59,466 bases of DNA from positions 7,180,999 to 7,240,464 of the forward strand of contig NZ_JAUDRJ010000003.1 in NCBI RefSeq assembly GCF_030382115.1. Direction: 5' to 3'. Under the pieces are notes generated by a model. That model ran no database searches and was not told the DNA's origin. It saw nothing but the letters and a program-made list of their open reading frames with translations. Numbering within the stretch: the first letter of the stretch is position 1; each line of letters starts with the position of its first letter. The DNA is from Nostoc sp. GT001 (GTDB lineage: Bacteria > Cyanobacteriota > Cyanobacteriia > Cyanobacteriales > Nostocaceae). Below are positions 9,850 through 21,536 of the stretch, in pieces. The position numbers and the translations under genes are program-made.

Positions 9850-9967
9850 CTAACGACAACACAAACAGGATAATTAGTCCGCCAAATATAGTCCAACGAC
9901 TAATTGATGGGAGAAATTCGTTGTTCTGAACTAAGGGTAAAAAATCTTTTTGAGAGTTCCTAATCAT
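9850..9967 (-). pseudogene. Fossil of an HlyD N-terminus
   Basis: About 118 nt align closely with the start of the intact HlyD gene (8735-8849). They include the ATG (9965-9967) and codons for the N-terminal FLPLVQ.NEFLP.I.RWT region up to the membrane helix; then the similarity ends. It lies just downstream of the intact PCAT stop (10104), where HlyD belongs in an intact pair. Confidence 0.8.
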
Positions 9968-10103
9968 AAACGCTGAATATATGTAATACCAATTTTTAAT
10001 TCGTAATTCTTAATTAAGAAAGCCACTGATGGTATGGGTTTGGGAGTTTGAATGTATTGCTGTATTTTATACAATTGCTAGGAAATTCCTAATAACCAAT
10101 TAA

Positions 10104-12296
10104 CTAATTCCGAATAACTAAAGAAGATTTTAAACCATTATTAGAAGGATAAATCTCATCAATAAAGCTTAAATGCTCTCCAGGGATATGACGTAATTCT
10201 TCTGGAGTTCCTTGAGTTTTTATATGTCCATTTTCAAGCAAAACAATCCAATTAGCCCGTTTGATAACTTGAGGGCGGTGGCTAATCATAATTGTAGTTT
10301 TACCTTGACGGTGAGCAAGTAATCTATCCAAAACCTGAGTTTCACTTACTGGGTCAAGAGCGCCTGTAGATTCATCTAAAATTAATATAGGTGGGTCAGT
10401 CACAATTGCTCTAGCTATAGCTAATCTCTGCCTTTGTCCACCAGAAAGATTTGCACCAAATTCGCCTAAAACAGTTTGATATTTATCGGGTAATTTACTA
10501 ATAAATTCATCTGCACCAGCAATTTGACAAGCTTTGACTATCTGCTCAAAATTAATATTGGGATAACTGAAGTGAAAATTTTCCACAATCGAACGACTCC
10601 AAAAATGAGGTTCTTGGGGAACTAATACTACTTGCTGTCGCAAACATTCTAAAGATAAGTCTTGCTGGTTATATAAACCATAACGAATATTACCAGATTG
10701 GACTTGATATAAACCAGTAATTAATTTGCCAAGGGAACTTTTACCACAGCCCGATTGACCGATTAAGGCTATTACTTTACCACCAGGGATGATTAAAGAA
10801 AAATTTTCTAACAGGTCAGTTCTACCAGCATGATGAAAGTTAACTTGAGAACAAATAATATCTGCGTTCCCAGGAATTTCTGCCCAAGGTTTTTTAAAGT
10901 CATTTTCATCTTCTGGGGTAGAATCTATCACTTCTGTCAAGCGTTGAACGACAATTTGAGCAGTGATAAATTGATCGATTAGCCCGACTACTGATGATAA
11001 AAACCCAAGAAAGCTGCCACTCATACCACTGTACGCCAGCAGTTGACCGATGGATAATGTCTGATTAATCACCAAGCTAGAACCGAACCAGAGTATGCCA
11101 ATACTCGTCAATTTGGAAAGAATACTCGTGACTGTGCTGCTGTAAAGCCCCAACTTCATCGTAGTCCAGCCTAAGTTTGCAATGCGACCAAAATTTGTCT
11201 GATACTCTTGCCAAGCTTGCGGAGTCGCTTGGGTGGTTTTGAGGACTTGAACACCGCGAAAAGTTTCGACTAAGAAGCCTTGATTTTCCGTACCTTTAAC
11301 GATGAGGCTGCGGGTTTTTTGGCGCAAGGCGGGAAGAAAAAGCAGGTTGACTCCTGTGACAATAATAAAGGCGGCGACGGAAGCTAGAGTAAGTTCCCAA
11401 CTATAGAAAAGCATGAAACCCAAGGATACCAGAGCCACAAAAAATTGACTGGGTAAACCAAGGACAATTTGAGAAACGAGATTATTGATGGTATGAACAT
11501 CTGCAATCCGGCTAACGACTTCTCCACTGCGACGTGCTTCAAAATATGATAGGGGTAAGCGCAACAGTTTTCGCCCGTATTCTAGAATTAGCCCGTATTG
11601 CAACCGTTGACCAAAATGACCAATCAGGTGAGATTGTACCAAACCAATGGCATTTTGAATTAGGTTCATGGCAATGACGCCAATTGCCACCGTTGTCAGC
11701 AGTTGGGTATCTCCCCGCACTAGCACGTCATCGGTGAGGAGTTGCATCATTAAAGGGGAAGCCAGGGACAACAGCCCGATCGCAAAGTTAATAGCGATCG
11801 CCTGAATCAGAAGGTTACGATAGGGTAATATCCGGGCAATGAAGCGCCCAAAACCGCCAATTTGATCTTCTGATTGCTGATAGAAGCGGCTGTCATCTGG
11901 CATTAGCAGCAGCATCACACCATCACTCCAACCCGCCATTAACTCTTTTAAGCTGAGATAACGGATACCAAATGCTGGGTCAGAGATAATACATTTTTTC
12001 CCTTTTAGCCCGTAAAAGACCACCCAGTGGTAGCCTTTCCAGTGAATGATCGCGGGTAAGGGAACTTCATTTAATTTCTCTATTAGTTGTGCGGTGGCTT
12101 GGACTTGACGAGCATGGAATCCCAGAGTTTCTGCTCCCCGTCTCAAACCTAGCAAGGTGGTTCCCCGCGAACCTGTGCCTACTGCTTCTCGCACCCGGTT
12201 GAGGGCAAAGGTACGTCCGTAATATTTGGCAACTGTCGCAAGGCTTGCAGCACCGCAATCTTCTTCATTGTGTTGCAGTACGCTGTGGTATTTCAT
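10104..12296 (-). CDS. Peptidase C39-containing ABC exporter, PCAT (locus A)
   Basis: 730 aa. Residues 1-~130 are a C39 peptidase: Cys14 (EEDCGAAS), His90 (KGYHWVV) and Asp106 (ISDPA) form the usual triad. An ABC exporter membrane domain (~155-440) follows, with the coupling-region text SYFEARRSGEVVSRIADV. The nucleotide-binding domain has Walker A GQSGCGKSS, signature LSGGQRQRLAIARA and Walker B ILILDES. This is the bacteriocin-type transporter that cuts double-glycine leaders and exports the rest. The flanking crystallin genes encode matching leaders. It is highly similar to the PCAT at 44613-46832. Confidence 0.95.
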   Translation of the reverse strand: MKYHSVLQHNEEDCGAASLATVAKYYGRTFALNRVREAVGTGSRGTTLLGLRRGAETLGFHARQVQATAQLIEKLNEVPLPAIIHWKGYHWVVFYGLKGKKCIISDPAFGIRYLSLKELMAGWSDGVMLLLMPDDSRFYQQSEDQIGGFGRFIARILPYRNLLIQAIAINFAIGLLSLASPLMMQLLTDDVLVRGDTQLLTTVAIGVIAMNLIQNAIGLVQSHLIGHFGQRLQYGLILEYGRKLLRLPLSYFEARRSGEVVSRIADVHTINNLVSQIVLGLPSQFFVALVSLGFMLFYSWELTLASVAAFIIVTGVNLLFLPALRQKTRSLIVKGTENQGFLVETFRGVQVLKTTQATPQAWQEYQTNFGRIANLGWTTMKLGLYSSTVTSILSKLTSIGILWFGSSLVINQTLSIGQLLAYSGMSGSFLGFLSSVVGLIDQFITAQIVVQRLTEVIDSTPEDENDFKKPWAEIPGNADIICSQVNFHHAGRTDLLENFSLIIPGGKVIALIGQSGCGKSSLGKLITGLYQVQSGNIRYGLYNQQDLSLECLRQQVVLVPQEPHFWSRSIVENFHFSYPNINFEQIVKACQIAGADEFISKLPDKYQTVLGEFGANLSGGQRQRLAIARAIVTDPPILILDESTGALDPVSETQVLDRLLAHRQGKTTIMISHRPQVIKRANWIVLLENGHIKTQGTPEELRHIPGEHLSFIDEIYPSNNGLKSSLVIRN

Positions 12297-12360
12297 AATT
12301 AAGGACTTATTGTATTTTAAAAATAGATAAAGTCGAGCTTAGAAGATACTTGAAAATGTT

Positions 12361-12716
12361 TAGGGATTTCCAAGAAATAAATTATTCAATTTTGTGGGGT
12401 GGGCAACATGAGCGCCCCTGATCCCGCATTTCTCACAAGCTCAAGGCGTTTGATGGAGCAGAGGAGAAGTAATGAGTAATGAGTAATGAGTAATGAGTAA
12501 TGAGTAATGAGTAATGAGTAATGAGTAATGAGTAATGAGTAATGAGTAATGAGTAATGAGTAAAAACTTCTGACTTATTACTTCTTACTCATTACTTTTC
12601 CCAGGCACTTGCGTAGGCTTTAAGAGGTGTGGTGAGAAATCCGGGCTAATCATGGGCTATCGTGTCGCCCACCCCACAAGAAATAGTTGGATATTTTTTT
12701 ATTTGGAAGTCCCTTA
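12361..12716. mobile_element. MITE C copy carrying a heptamer tandem array
   Basis: Its two ends are inverted repeats of the type TAGGGA(C/T)TTCCAA followed by an AT-rich block and GTGGGGTGGGC. The left end is at 12361, the right end runs to CCCTTA at 12716. Related copies are at 33868-34117 and 48521-48639. This copy is larger because it contains a 91-bp heptamer array in its middle. Confidence 0.7.
12469..12559. repeat. Heptamer tandem repeat, 13 copies of GTAATGA
   Basis: Thirteen perfect head-to-tail copies of the 7-mer GTAATGA (91 nt), followed by an inverted degenerate echo (TTACTTCTTACTCATTAC). This is a short tandemly repeated repetitive sequence of the kind known from filamentous cyanobacteria. 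Copy number at such sites often varies between strains. Confidence 0.95.
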
Positions 12717-12778
12717 CCAGTTATTGCTTGAGCTTCAACCCGCAACGCAAAATTTGAAAGGCGAGACCGCCTGTTATC

Positions 12779-12813
12779 CTTCTTCTAAGAAATAGAAATG
12801 TTTCTTAGAAGAA
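12779..12813. repeat. Near-perfect hairpin upstream of the PCAT region
   Basis: Arms TTCTTCTAAGAAA and TTTCTTAGAAGAA are separated by 8 nt. The hairpin sits in the gap between the crystallin gene at 12981-13325 (- strand) and PCAT, so it would lie in any transcript reading from cargo into transporter. There is no T-run, so it is not a typical terminator. Confidence 0.5.
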
Positions 12814-12980
12814 AGATAAAGTAGGCGCGAGGCAGTCCTCGCCTCTATAGTTTGGAAAAAGAAATGTAGCTCAGTTATAGCCAGGGCTTGAGCATTTTTT
12901 CCTAATCCCTAATCCCCAAAACTTAGGTATAAGTACGCCAGGTATCCCTATGCCTAAGAAAAGTTACAGAAAATCTAATT

Positions 12981-13325
12981 CTACGTTAAACGGTAGAAAG
13001 ATGAGATTGTGTCGTTACCAACATCAAGGTATCCAGTATAAGGATATGCTCCAACGCCGAGAGTAATTCTCGTGCCCTGGAAGTCTGCATCTGTATAGAA
13101 TGCCCAAGTTCCTTGGTTAATAATAATTGAGGATGTTTGGTCATTACTCGTGTCACCTATATAAGAGTAGCTACTATCTGTAAAGAAGATTGGCTGCTGA
13201 AAGTTGGCATCTTGGTAAAGTTCTAATGCATAACCACCCTGAATGGTAGCAGCCTTTTCACCGCTGAGTTCTTGAAAAAGTAGATCGTTGTTCATATCTA
13301 CTCCGTGGTTGTTGATGTTAGACAT
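12981..13325 (-). CDS. Double-glycine-leader beta/gamma-crystallin protein 2
   Basis: 114 aa from the ATG at 13325, which has AGGAGAG six bases upstream; a longer frame adds 11 residues without a ribosome-binding site. The leader ends LSGEKAATIQGG (Gly30-Gly31). The mature part is a two-repeat beta/gamma-crystallin fold with both calcium motifs (NDQTSS and NDTISS) and the strands ALELYQDANF and AFYTDADFQG. It lies directly upstream of the intact PCAT and is the most obvious cargo for it. It is related to the genes at 9066 and 13966. Confidence 0.85.
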   Translation of the reverse strand: MSNINNHGVDMNNDLLFQELSGEKAATIQGGYALELYQDANFQQPIFFTDSSYSYIGDTSNDQTSSIIINQGTWAFYTDADFQGTRITLGVGAYPYTGYLDVGNDTISSFYRLT

Positions 13326-13377
13326 TGTTTCTCTCCTGAATTTAAAATTGTGTTTCAACTGAAGGGAATTGCTTGTT

Positions 13378-13446
13378 TTCTCCCTTCTGATTCTTAATTG
13401 GTAGCAGTGAGTTGATTTTATTCACTTGATTTAGCAGTGCCAATTT
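13378..13446 (-). promoter_or_regulatory. Conserved upstream block of crystallin gene 2
   Basis: This ~65-nt block (CTTAATTGGTAGCAGTGAG, then a TGATTTTATTCACTTGATT stretch as read on the + strand) recurs upstream of the crystallin gene at 13966-14313, twice (about 14366-14422 and 14443-14515). Conservation across duplicated genes, in front of each start, suggests a promoter or operator. It could also be plain duplication residue. Confidence 0.45.
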
Positions 13447-13534
13447 GCTATGCATCCGTAGTGTTTGACAACGTGGCAATACTTGCAGCACCACAGTCTT
13501 CTTGACTGTGTTGCAGTACGCTGTAGTCTTTAAT
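13444..13534 (-). pseudogene. Fossil of a PCAT N-terminus
   Basis: About 90 nt match the start of the PCAT genes: the frame reads DYSVLQHSQEDCGAASIATL, against HSVLQHNEEDCGAASLATV in the intact copy. The peptidase Cys codon and its surroundings are kept, but the frame ends after ~30 codons. It sits between crystallin genes 2 and 3, where a PCAT would follow its cargo. This is evidence for a third cargo-transporter unit that was lost. Confidence 0.85.
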
Positions 13535-13686
13535 AGTTAAATTACTGAAGTTTTTGATGCCTTTGAAGCAATATAGACGATTAAGTAATATAAAGTTCGG
13601 ATGATGGGTGCAAAAACTCATACTCCACTTGCGGCATCTCTGTTGCAAGTTAGAGAGGGGATAAGGGAAGTTTTAACAGAGGTCTG

Positions 13687-13846
13687 AGATAGTAAAATGC
13701 CTCAGAAATGGATGACTAGTGGTTCATCGCATTAATTTTGCGGGGCTGCTAGATCCCCGACTTCTTGAAGAAGTCGGGGATCTGAACACCACTAACCTCT
13801 TAAAACTTTTGCGATAGACCACTAGTCTGAGGCTATTTTACTATCT
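13687..13846. mobile_element. MITE E
   Basis: A 160-bp element with terminal inverted repeats AGATAGTAAAATGCCTCAG and its near-complement at 13827-13846, inner inverted repeats ACTAGTGGT/ACCACTAGT, and a strong central hairpin (GATCCCCGACTTC / GAAGTCGGGGATC). No coding capacity. It inserted in the region left by the lost PCAT copy. Confidence 0.75.
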
Positions 13847-13965
13847 AACCAAACTTCCTAGAACGGATGCAAAAAAGTCAAATCTATATGCGTCTGAGAG
13901 AACTAATCCAGTCGTTTGGAATACTATAATTAGCAACAAACGAGTATTGTCCTGCTCCCAAAGTT

Positions 13966-14313
13966 TTATACGGATCTGACTGACGAAAAGACATCGTTTG
14001 TGTTTGGTGCGAATGACGCGTATTCACCTGGGTCTAATGTCAAAACCCTACCAGAATAGTTGGCATCTGTCCAAAACTCCCATCGGCCGGAGTAGACTTT
14101 AACTGACGATATTTTATCGTTCCAAAAATCACCGACGTAAGACAAATCAGTAGTAACGAGACCTGAGGTAGTTTTTCCAAAGTTTACATCTTCAAAAAAT
14201 TCTATTGCTGCTCCACCCTGAATAGCAGCACCCTGCTCAGATGTCATATCTTGAAAAAGTGGACTAAGTTCAATGTTGTTCATACCTGCTCCGTAGTTGT
14301 TGATGTTAGACAT
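13966..14313 (-). CDS. Double-glycine-leader beta/gamma-crystallin protein 3
   Basis: 115 aa from the ATG at 14313, preceded by AGGAGAAAAAC. The leader shares MSNINN.G..MNN with protein 2 and ends MTSEQGAAIQGG (Gly33-Gly34). The mature part has two Greek-key repeats with NDKISS and NDVFSS calcium motifs and the strands AIEFFEDVNF and EFWTDANYSG. It is divergent from the hemagglutinin gene at 14720, with ~400 nt between them. Likely exported by the locus A PCAT. Confidence 0.85.
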   Translation of the reverse strand: MSNINNYGAGMNNIELSPLFQDMTSEQGAAIQGGAAIEFFEDVNFGKTTSGLVTTDLSYVGDFWNDKISSVKVYSGRWEFWTDANYSGRVLTLDPGEYASFAPNTNDVFSSVRSV

Positions 14314-14365
14314 TGTTTTTCTCCTGAGTTTCAAATTGTGTTTGAACTGAGGGTTAAGCTCGTTT

Positions 14366-14515
14366 GCCTTTCCTCTGATTCTTAATTGGTAGCAGTGAGA
14401 TGATTCTATTCACTGTTGGTTGAAAATCAGGCGTTTTTGGCTTTACCTTCTAATTTTTAATTGGTAGCAGTGACATGATTTTATTCACTTGATTCAGTAA
14501 TGCCAATTTGGTAAT
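14366..14515 (-). promoter_or_regulatory. Two tandem copies of the crystallin upstream block
   Basis: The block TTAATTGGTAGCAGTGA, followed by TGATT(T/C)TATTCACT, occurs here twice and once at 13378-13446. It lies upstream of crystallin gene 3 and inside the divergent region shared with the hemagglutinin gene. A regulatory role is inferred from position and repetition only. Confidence 0.45.
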
Positions 14516-14719
14516 ATCCTCTCTTAGAGGGTGTTTATAAATAAAAAATAAAGAGCACCGCATTCATTTCCCAGGACACGTATTTTAAAAGAGACAGTCG
14601 TCGTATTTGAATCGGATGCCATGAGTCGAAAACCTTCTCTTATGCATAACTTGATTGTCCAGACACCTATATTCAATTAAGGCTTCCAAGCTAAATTTCC
14701 TTTTCTATAGGAGAGTGCA

Positions 14720-17700
14720 ATGTCTTTTAGAGCTATGCGTTTGGACTGGTTACAAGGTATAGAAATTGCCATTGTTGGTGCGATCGCCTTTTATGCAAAT
14801 ATCTCAGTTGCCCAAATCACCCCAGACGGCACTCTCCCAAACAATTCCAACGTCACATTAAAGGGCAATATCAGGACTATTGAGGGTGGAACCACAAGAG
14901 GTGTTAATCTGTTCCACAGCTTTGAGGAGTTCTCTGTTCCCAATGGCAGTACTACTTTTTTCAATAATCCACTGAATATTCAAAACATCTTGACACGAGT
15001 CACGGGTAAGTCAATTTCTAATATTGATGGCTTAATCCGAACTAACGGCACAGCCAACTTATTCCTACTCAATCCCAATGGGATTGTATTTGGGCTCAAA
15101 TGCCAGGTTAAATATTGGTGGCTCATTTTCTGCAACTACTGCAAACAGTTTTAAGTTTCCTGATGGTAGTGAATTTAGTGCTATTAATCCCCAAGCACCG
15201 CCATTACTGACAGTAAATATTACACCAGGGTTGCAGTATGGAGCAAGTCAGCCAGGGGCAACTATTACCAATACCGGAAACTTAGTACCCCAACAAGACC
15301 TGATACTAGTGGCTGACAAACTTGATTTACAAGGACAGCTACAGGCAGGTAGAAATATCACACTTATTGGCAATCAAGAAATAAATTTAAAAACAGACCT
15401 TAATTTAAACCCTATTAATGATGAGTTGATAGGAAAAGTTAGCTTAACAACCACATCAGGCGATGTCACTACTCAAGCAATTACTACTAATGGTGGCGCA
15501 ATTGAAATTAAAAGTGCTAGAGCGATTATCACTCAAACCCTAGATACTAGAAATGGGGCTAACAATGGTGGCGCGATCGCTTTAACTGCCAACGACAGTA
15601 TTAACACAGGTGATTTGTTCTCATACTCTTACACTGATTCTGATTCTGCCAATGCCGGAAATGGAGGCAATATTACATTTCAAGCCACCAACGGCAGTAT
15701 TACCACAGCTAGATTGAACGCTAGATCTTTGTCTAGTTCATCTGGCAATGCAGGTCAGGGGGAGAGATTAGCCTGGAATCAGGTCAGGAGATCAATATTC
15801 AAGGTCAGTTAACCACTAGCTCTCGCTCTGAATCTGGCAATGCAGGCCAGGGTGGTGCAATTACCATCCGCGCTACCAATGACATCAATATTACCGATAA
15901 TCTATTCTCTTACTCACGCTCTAATTCTGGTGATGCCGGAAATGGAGGCGCTATCGCCTTGACTGCCTTGGGCAACATTACCACTGGCAATTTGGACTCT
16001 TACTCGTACTCTACATCTGGCAGTACAAGAAATGGAGGCGCGATTAGCCTTAAAGCTGCCAACGGTAGCATTACCACTGGCAAATTAATCTCTTCCTCAG
16101 ACACTCGTTCTCGTTCTTATAGTAGTGCGGGAGACGGAGGCGCGATTAGCCTTGAAGCCGCCAACGGTAGCATCAAGACTGGCAGTTTGTTTTCTGCATC
16201 GAACTCTACATCTGGCAATGCAGGAAATGGGGGTGCCATTAGCTTGCAAGCCTCTGATAGCATTAACATCACTGACACTTGGAACTCAGAACCTGGGGCT
16301 TTTGTCAGTGGCGTTTGGAACTCTTCCTCATTCTCTCCTTATGGTAATGGCATTGGAAAAAAAGGGGGTGACGTTAACATTATCGCTGGCAACAACATCA
16401 AAATCACTGGTGATTCTTTCTCTTACTCGGTTTCTTTTTATAATACCGCAGGAGATGGTGGTGCAATCAACCTTGAAGCTGAAAATGGTAGTATTCTCAC
16501 TGGCAATTTAAGTACTAACTCGGGTTCTGACAATAGCACGCCAGGAAATGGAGCTGCAATTCGACTTAAAGCCTTCAACACCATTACCACAGGTTATTTA
16601 TTATCAAACTCAGGCTCGAATAATGATATTAGACGACAAGTCGGAGGCGCGATTAGCTTAGAAGCAAATAACACAGTCAAAGTTGATAGTATCGACTCCA
16701 CAGGAGCGCAAGGATCGGGAAACATCATTATCAAAAGCCTAGCGCCTTTCGTTTTAAAGAATAGCAACAATGACAACCCAAACAGTGGCATTATTTCTAC
16801 CAATACCTTTGGTGATGGCAAAGGAGGGAATATTTTAATTAACGCTCCTTCTGTTTTCCTGACCAATAATGCTAAATTAACTACTTCCACGAGTGGAAGT
16901 GGTAATGCAGGTAATATCACAGTCAATACAAATGTTTTAAAAGCAACAGATAGAAGTCAATTAGTTACTTCTACACTTAGTAATGGAACTGCGGGTGACA
17001 TCACAGTAAATGCCAGCGAAGTACAACTATCTGGTTCTAATAGCGGTTTATTTGCCCAAACTAGTAGTACGGGTACTGCTGGTAAACTTATTTTACAACC
17101 CCTTGGTAACGAACAAAATCTCAAGGTAAATTTCCAAAACGGAGCAAAGATATCAGCATCTACCAGTAGTAGAGGTCAAGGTGGAACCTTAACAATAACT
17201 GCCCCTGAATCTATTACCATCACTGGCGATGGCTCAATTATATCTGCTGAAACTACAGGCACTGGCAATGGCGGAGATTTAACTTTGAGTACAGGAAAAT
17301 TAGTAGCACGGGATGGGGCGCAAGTTACAGTCAGCAGCGCAAATTCTGGGAGAGCTGGCAACCTAACTGTAGATGCTAACTCTATTTTGCTGGATAACAG
17401 CGCCAAAATTAACGCCGATACTCAAGGAGGTGGGGGAGATATCTTTCTCAATTCACCTTTGTTATTACTGCGTCGTGGTAGCAGTATTACTACTAACGCC
17501 AGTGGTAATGATATCACTGGTGGCAATATCACCATTGATGCTAAAAATGGTTTTATCATCGCCGTCAATAGTGAAAATAGCGACATTAGTGCAGATTCCG
17601 TCAACTCCCGTGGCGGGAATGTCACCATCAAGAATGCTGCTGGTATCTTTGGCATCCAGTCTAGAAAAGAGCCTTCCCCAAACACAAGTGATATTACCGC

Positions 17701-17797
17701 CAAAGGCGCAACGCCTGATTTAAGTGGCAATATAGAAATTACTCGACCTGATCGTTACTGCCAAATGGATAAACGTGCCATCAGATTCGTTACGTAG
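14720..17797 (+). pseudogene. Filamentous hemagglutinin-type exoprotein, frameshifted and 3'-truncated (locus A)
   Basis: Starts with a signal-like helix, then the cyanobacterial TPS-domain pattern: [36 protein letters not shown]. An extra C near 15095 shifts the frame, restored downstream as [18 protein letters not shown]. One G is missing from the G-run at 15758-15762; the next frame then continues with GGEISLESGQEINIQ. From ~15.6 to 16.7 kb it holds repeats of the GNGGAISLKAANGSITTG type, expected for a beta-helix. The usual C-terminus is missing: after NIEITRPD the frame runs into sequence of the opposite-strand kinase remnant and stops at 17797. No TpsB secretion partner is in the window. 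AGGAG precedes the ATG. Confidence 0.85.
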
Positions 17798-18751
17798 GGG
17801 TACGGCATGAGTTTCTATGTAGCGGCGAGTGCCTTTAAATCCCACGATTTCAAACTCCAAAGTCCCCTTGTTACCTTGGCAGACACTTTTATGTAAGTCG
17901 GCAAAGGCTGCTTTATACTCTGGCGCAACTACAGCATCAACTGGTTTACCAATCAAGACATCAGCACTTTCCACTTCCATCATTACCAGCCCTTCTGCAT
18001 TAATTTCCAAAAGGGTGCCATCTCTGGCAATTAACTTGATGCATTCTGGTTCTGCATCTATCATGGCTCGTAAACGATTTTCGCTTTGACGTAGAGCCAG
18101 TTCCGTCTGCTGAAGTTGCCTGATATAACGCCACAACAAATCATACAGCAACGCCACCAGCACCAAATCCACAATCGCAGCGATAAAAAATGTCACTATC
18201 GCCTTTTGGGAATTCGCTTGTGACTGCTGCATTTCTTGCTGTAATAAATTTTTCTCCGCTTTCAAAGAGTCGTTAATCAACTGGTGAATCTCTTTGCCAA
18301 TTTGTTTGTCATTATCAGATAATATTTGCTGCCGAACTGCTTCTAATCCCTGGTTTTGTCTGAGGTCAATTTCTTGTTGTAAAATGTTGAGTCTGTTGGT
18401 AATTTTCGGCTCTAGTAAAGCAATCCACTGCTGCTTTTGATGGTTATTGGTAGTTAAACTTTTGAGAGTCTGAATATTGCTATTTGTTTTTTGAGAAGCT
18501 GCCAGATAAGTTTGTAAATCATCTGCATCTGCTGTAATTAAATAACTACGTTGTGCAGTTTCAGTATCTTTGAGTGTAGATTGGATACTTTCAATTTGGG
18601 TAATAACTTTATAGGAGTATGTTAACCATTGCTGGTTGTGAATCAGTTTCACAGTGTTGCTATACGAAACCACAGCATTAGTAAATACAACTGCCAATGC
18701 TAGGACGAATATTGCTTTCAGCTTTTGGACTCGATACCATTTTTTGCTCAT
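17720..18751 (-). pseudogene. CHASE3-PAS sensor histidine kinase, C-terminally truncated
   Basis: N-terminal membrane helix (~10-35), a CHASE3-like extracytoplasmic helical domain (QSTLKDTETAQRSYLITADA), a second helix at ~195-215, then a PAS domain (LRAMIDAEPECIKLIARDGT, then LEFEIVGFKGTRRYIETHAV). The protein ends a few residues after the PAS (FIHLAVT) and lacks the HisKA and HATPase domains expected for this architecture. The missing end coincides with the missing end of the convergent hemagglutinin gene, near 17745-17755. I took the ATG at 18751; 18784 is an alternative. Confidence 0.8.
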
Positions 18752-20735
<1,984 letters not shown>

Positions 20736-20835
20736 TTAAGAGTGAGGAGTTAAGAGTGAGTAATTCAATCAAAATTCCTAACTCCTAACTTCTAACTCCT
20801 AACTCTAATTAACAACTAACTCTAATTAACAACTT
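20736..20835. repeat. Short repeats between purA and rplY
   Basis: Degenerate 7-9 nt repeats in both orientations (GAGTTAAGAGTGAG, then several CTAACTCCTAACTT-like copies, and CTCTAATTAACAACT twice). They can fold into a long imperfect stem. Typical cyanobacterial spacer repeats. Confidence 0.6.
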
Positions 20836-20837
20836 CT

Positions 20838-21437
20838 ATGGCTATTACAGTCGAATCTCAAAAACGTCCAGAAGGCAGCAAGCCAAGAGCTTTGCGGCGT
20901 GCTGGATTGATACCTGCCAATTTGTATGGTCATAAGGGTACAGAATCTATTTCTTTGACCATTGAAGCTAAAACTGTTGAGCGTTTGCTCAAAAGAGCTT
21001 CCGTTAACAACACCTTGATTGAGTTGAATGTTGCTGATGCACCTTGGCGTGGCAAAACCTTGCTGCGGGAACTTCAGATCCATCCAGCCAAAGGTACGCC
21101 TTATCACCTCAGCTTTTTCGCGGTTGCTGGCCACGGCGACACCACTGTAGAAGTACGGCTGCGTTTTGTGGGAGCTGCTATTGGTGTTAAACAAGAGGGT
21201 GGCGTGTTAGACACCGTAATTTCTGAATTACAAGTGAGTTGTGCGCCAGAAAACATCCCAGATGTCATCGAAATCGATGTCTCTAATCTGCAAATTGGCG
21301 ACAGCTTGAGTATTAGTGATATAGCCTTTCCTGAAGGTGTAACACCTCTAGCTGAATCAGAACGACTTGTTGTCAGCGTTTTGCCACCACAAATTAGCGC
21401 TGAAGATGCTGGTACGGAAACTGAAGCAGCTTCTTAA
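20838..21437 (+). CDS. rplY: 50S ribosomal protein L25/general stress protein Ctc
   Basis: 199 aa, the long two-domain CTC form. The N-terminal L25 domain ([26 protein letters not shown]) binds 5S rRNA. The C-terminal TL5-like domain ([20 protein letters not shown]) ends in an acidic tail. Follows purA and has a strong terminator directly after it. No oddities. Confidence 0.96.
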   Translation: MAITVESQKRPEGSKPRALRRAGLIPANLYGHKGTESISLTIEAKTVERLLKRASVNNTLIELNVADAPWRGKTLLRELQIHPAKGTPYHLSFFAVAGHGDTTVEVRLRFVGAAIGVKQEGGVLDTVISELQVSCAPENIPDVIEIDVSNLQIGDSLSISDIAFPEGVTPLAESERLVVSVLPPQISAEDAGTETEAAS

Positions 21438-21470
21438 GCTAGGTAAACTGTGTAATAATTTTTGATGACA

Positions 21471-21497
21471 CCAGGGGGGAACTCCTGGTTTTTTTGT
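21471..21497 (+). terminator. Rho-independent terminator of rplY
   Basis: Stem ACCAGG / CCTGGT with a GGGGAACT-type loop followed by a run of seven T. It is placed 34 nt after the rplY stop. Confidence 0.85.
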
Positions 21498-21536
21498 ATT
21501 TGAACCGCAGAGGCGCAGAGAGCGCAGAGGACAGAG

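Noticed and set aside
12067..12258. Cys/Arg-rich 63-aa - strand frame
   Set aside because: Alternate frame of the PCAT peptidase domain. The same happens at 44591-44809 in locus B.
16594..17730. Hydrophobic - strand frames (60-110 aa) opposite the locus A hemagglutinin
   Set aside because: They are antisense shadows of Gly/Asn/Thr-rich beta-helix codons, which read as Val/Leu/Pro on the other strand.
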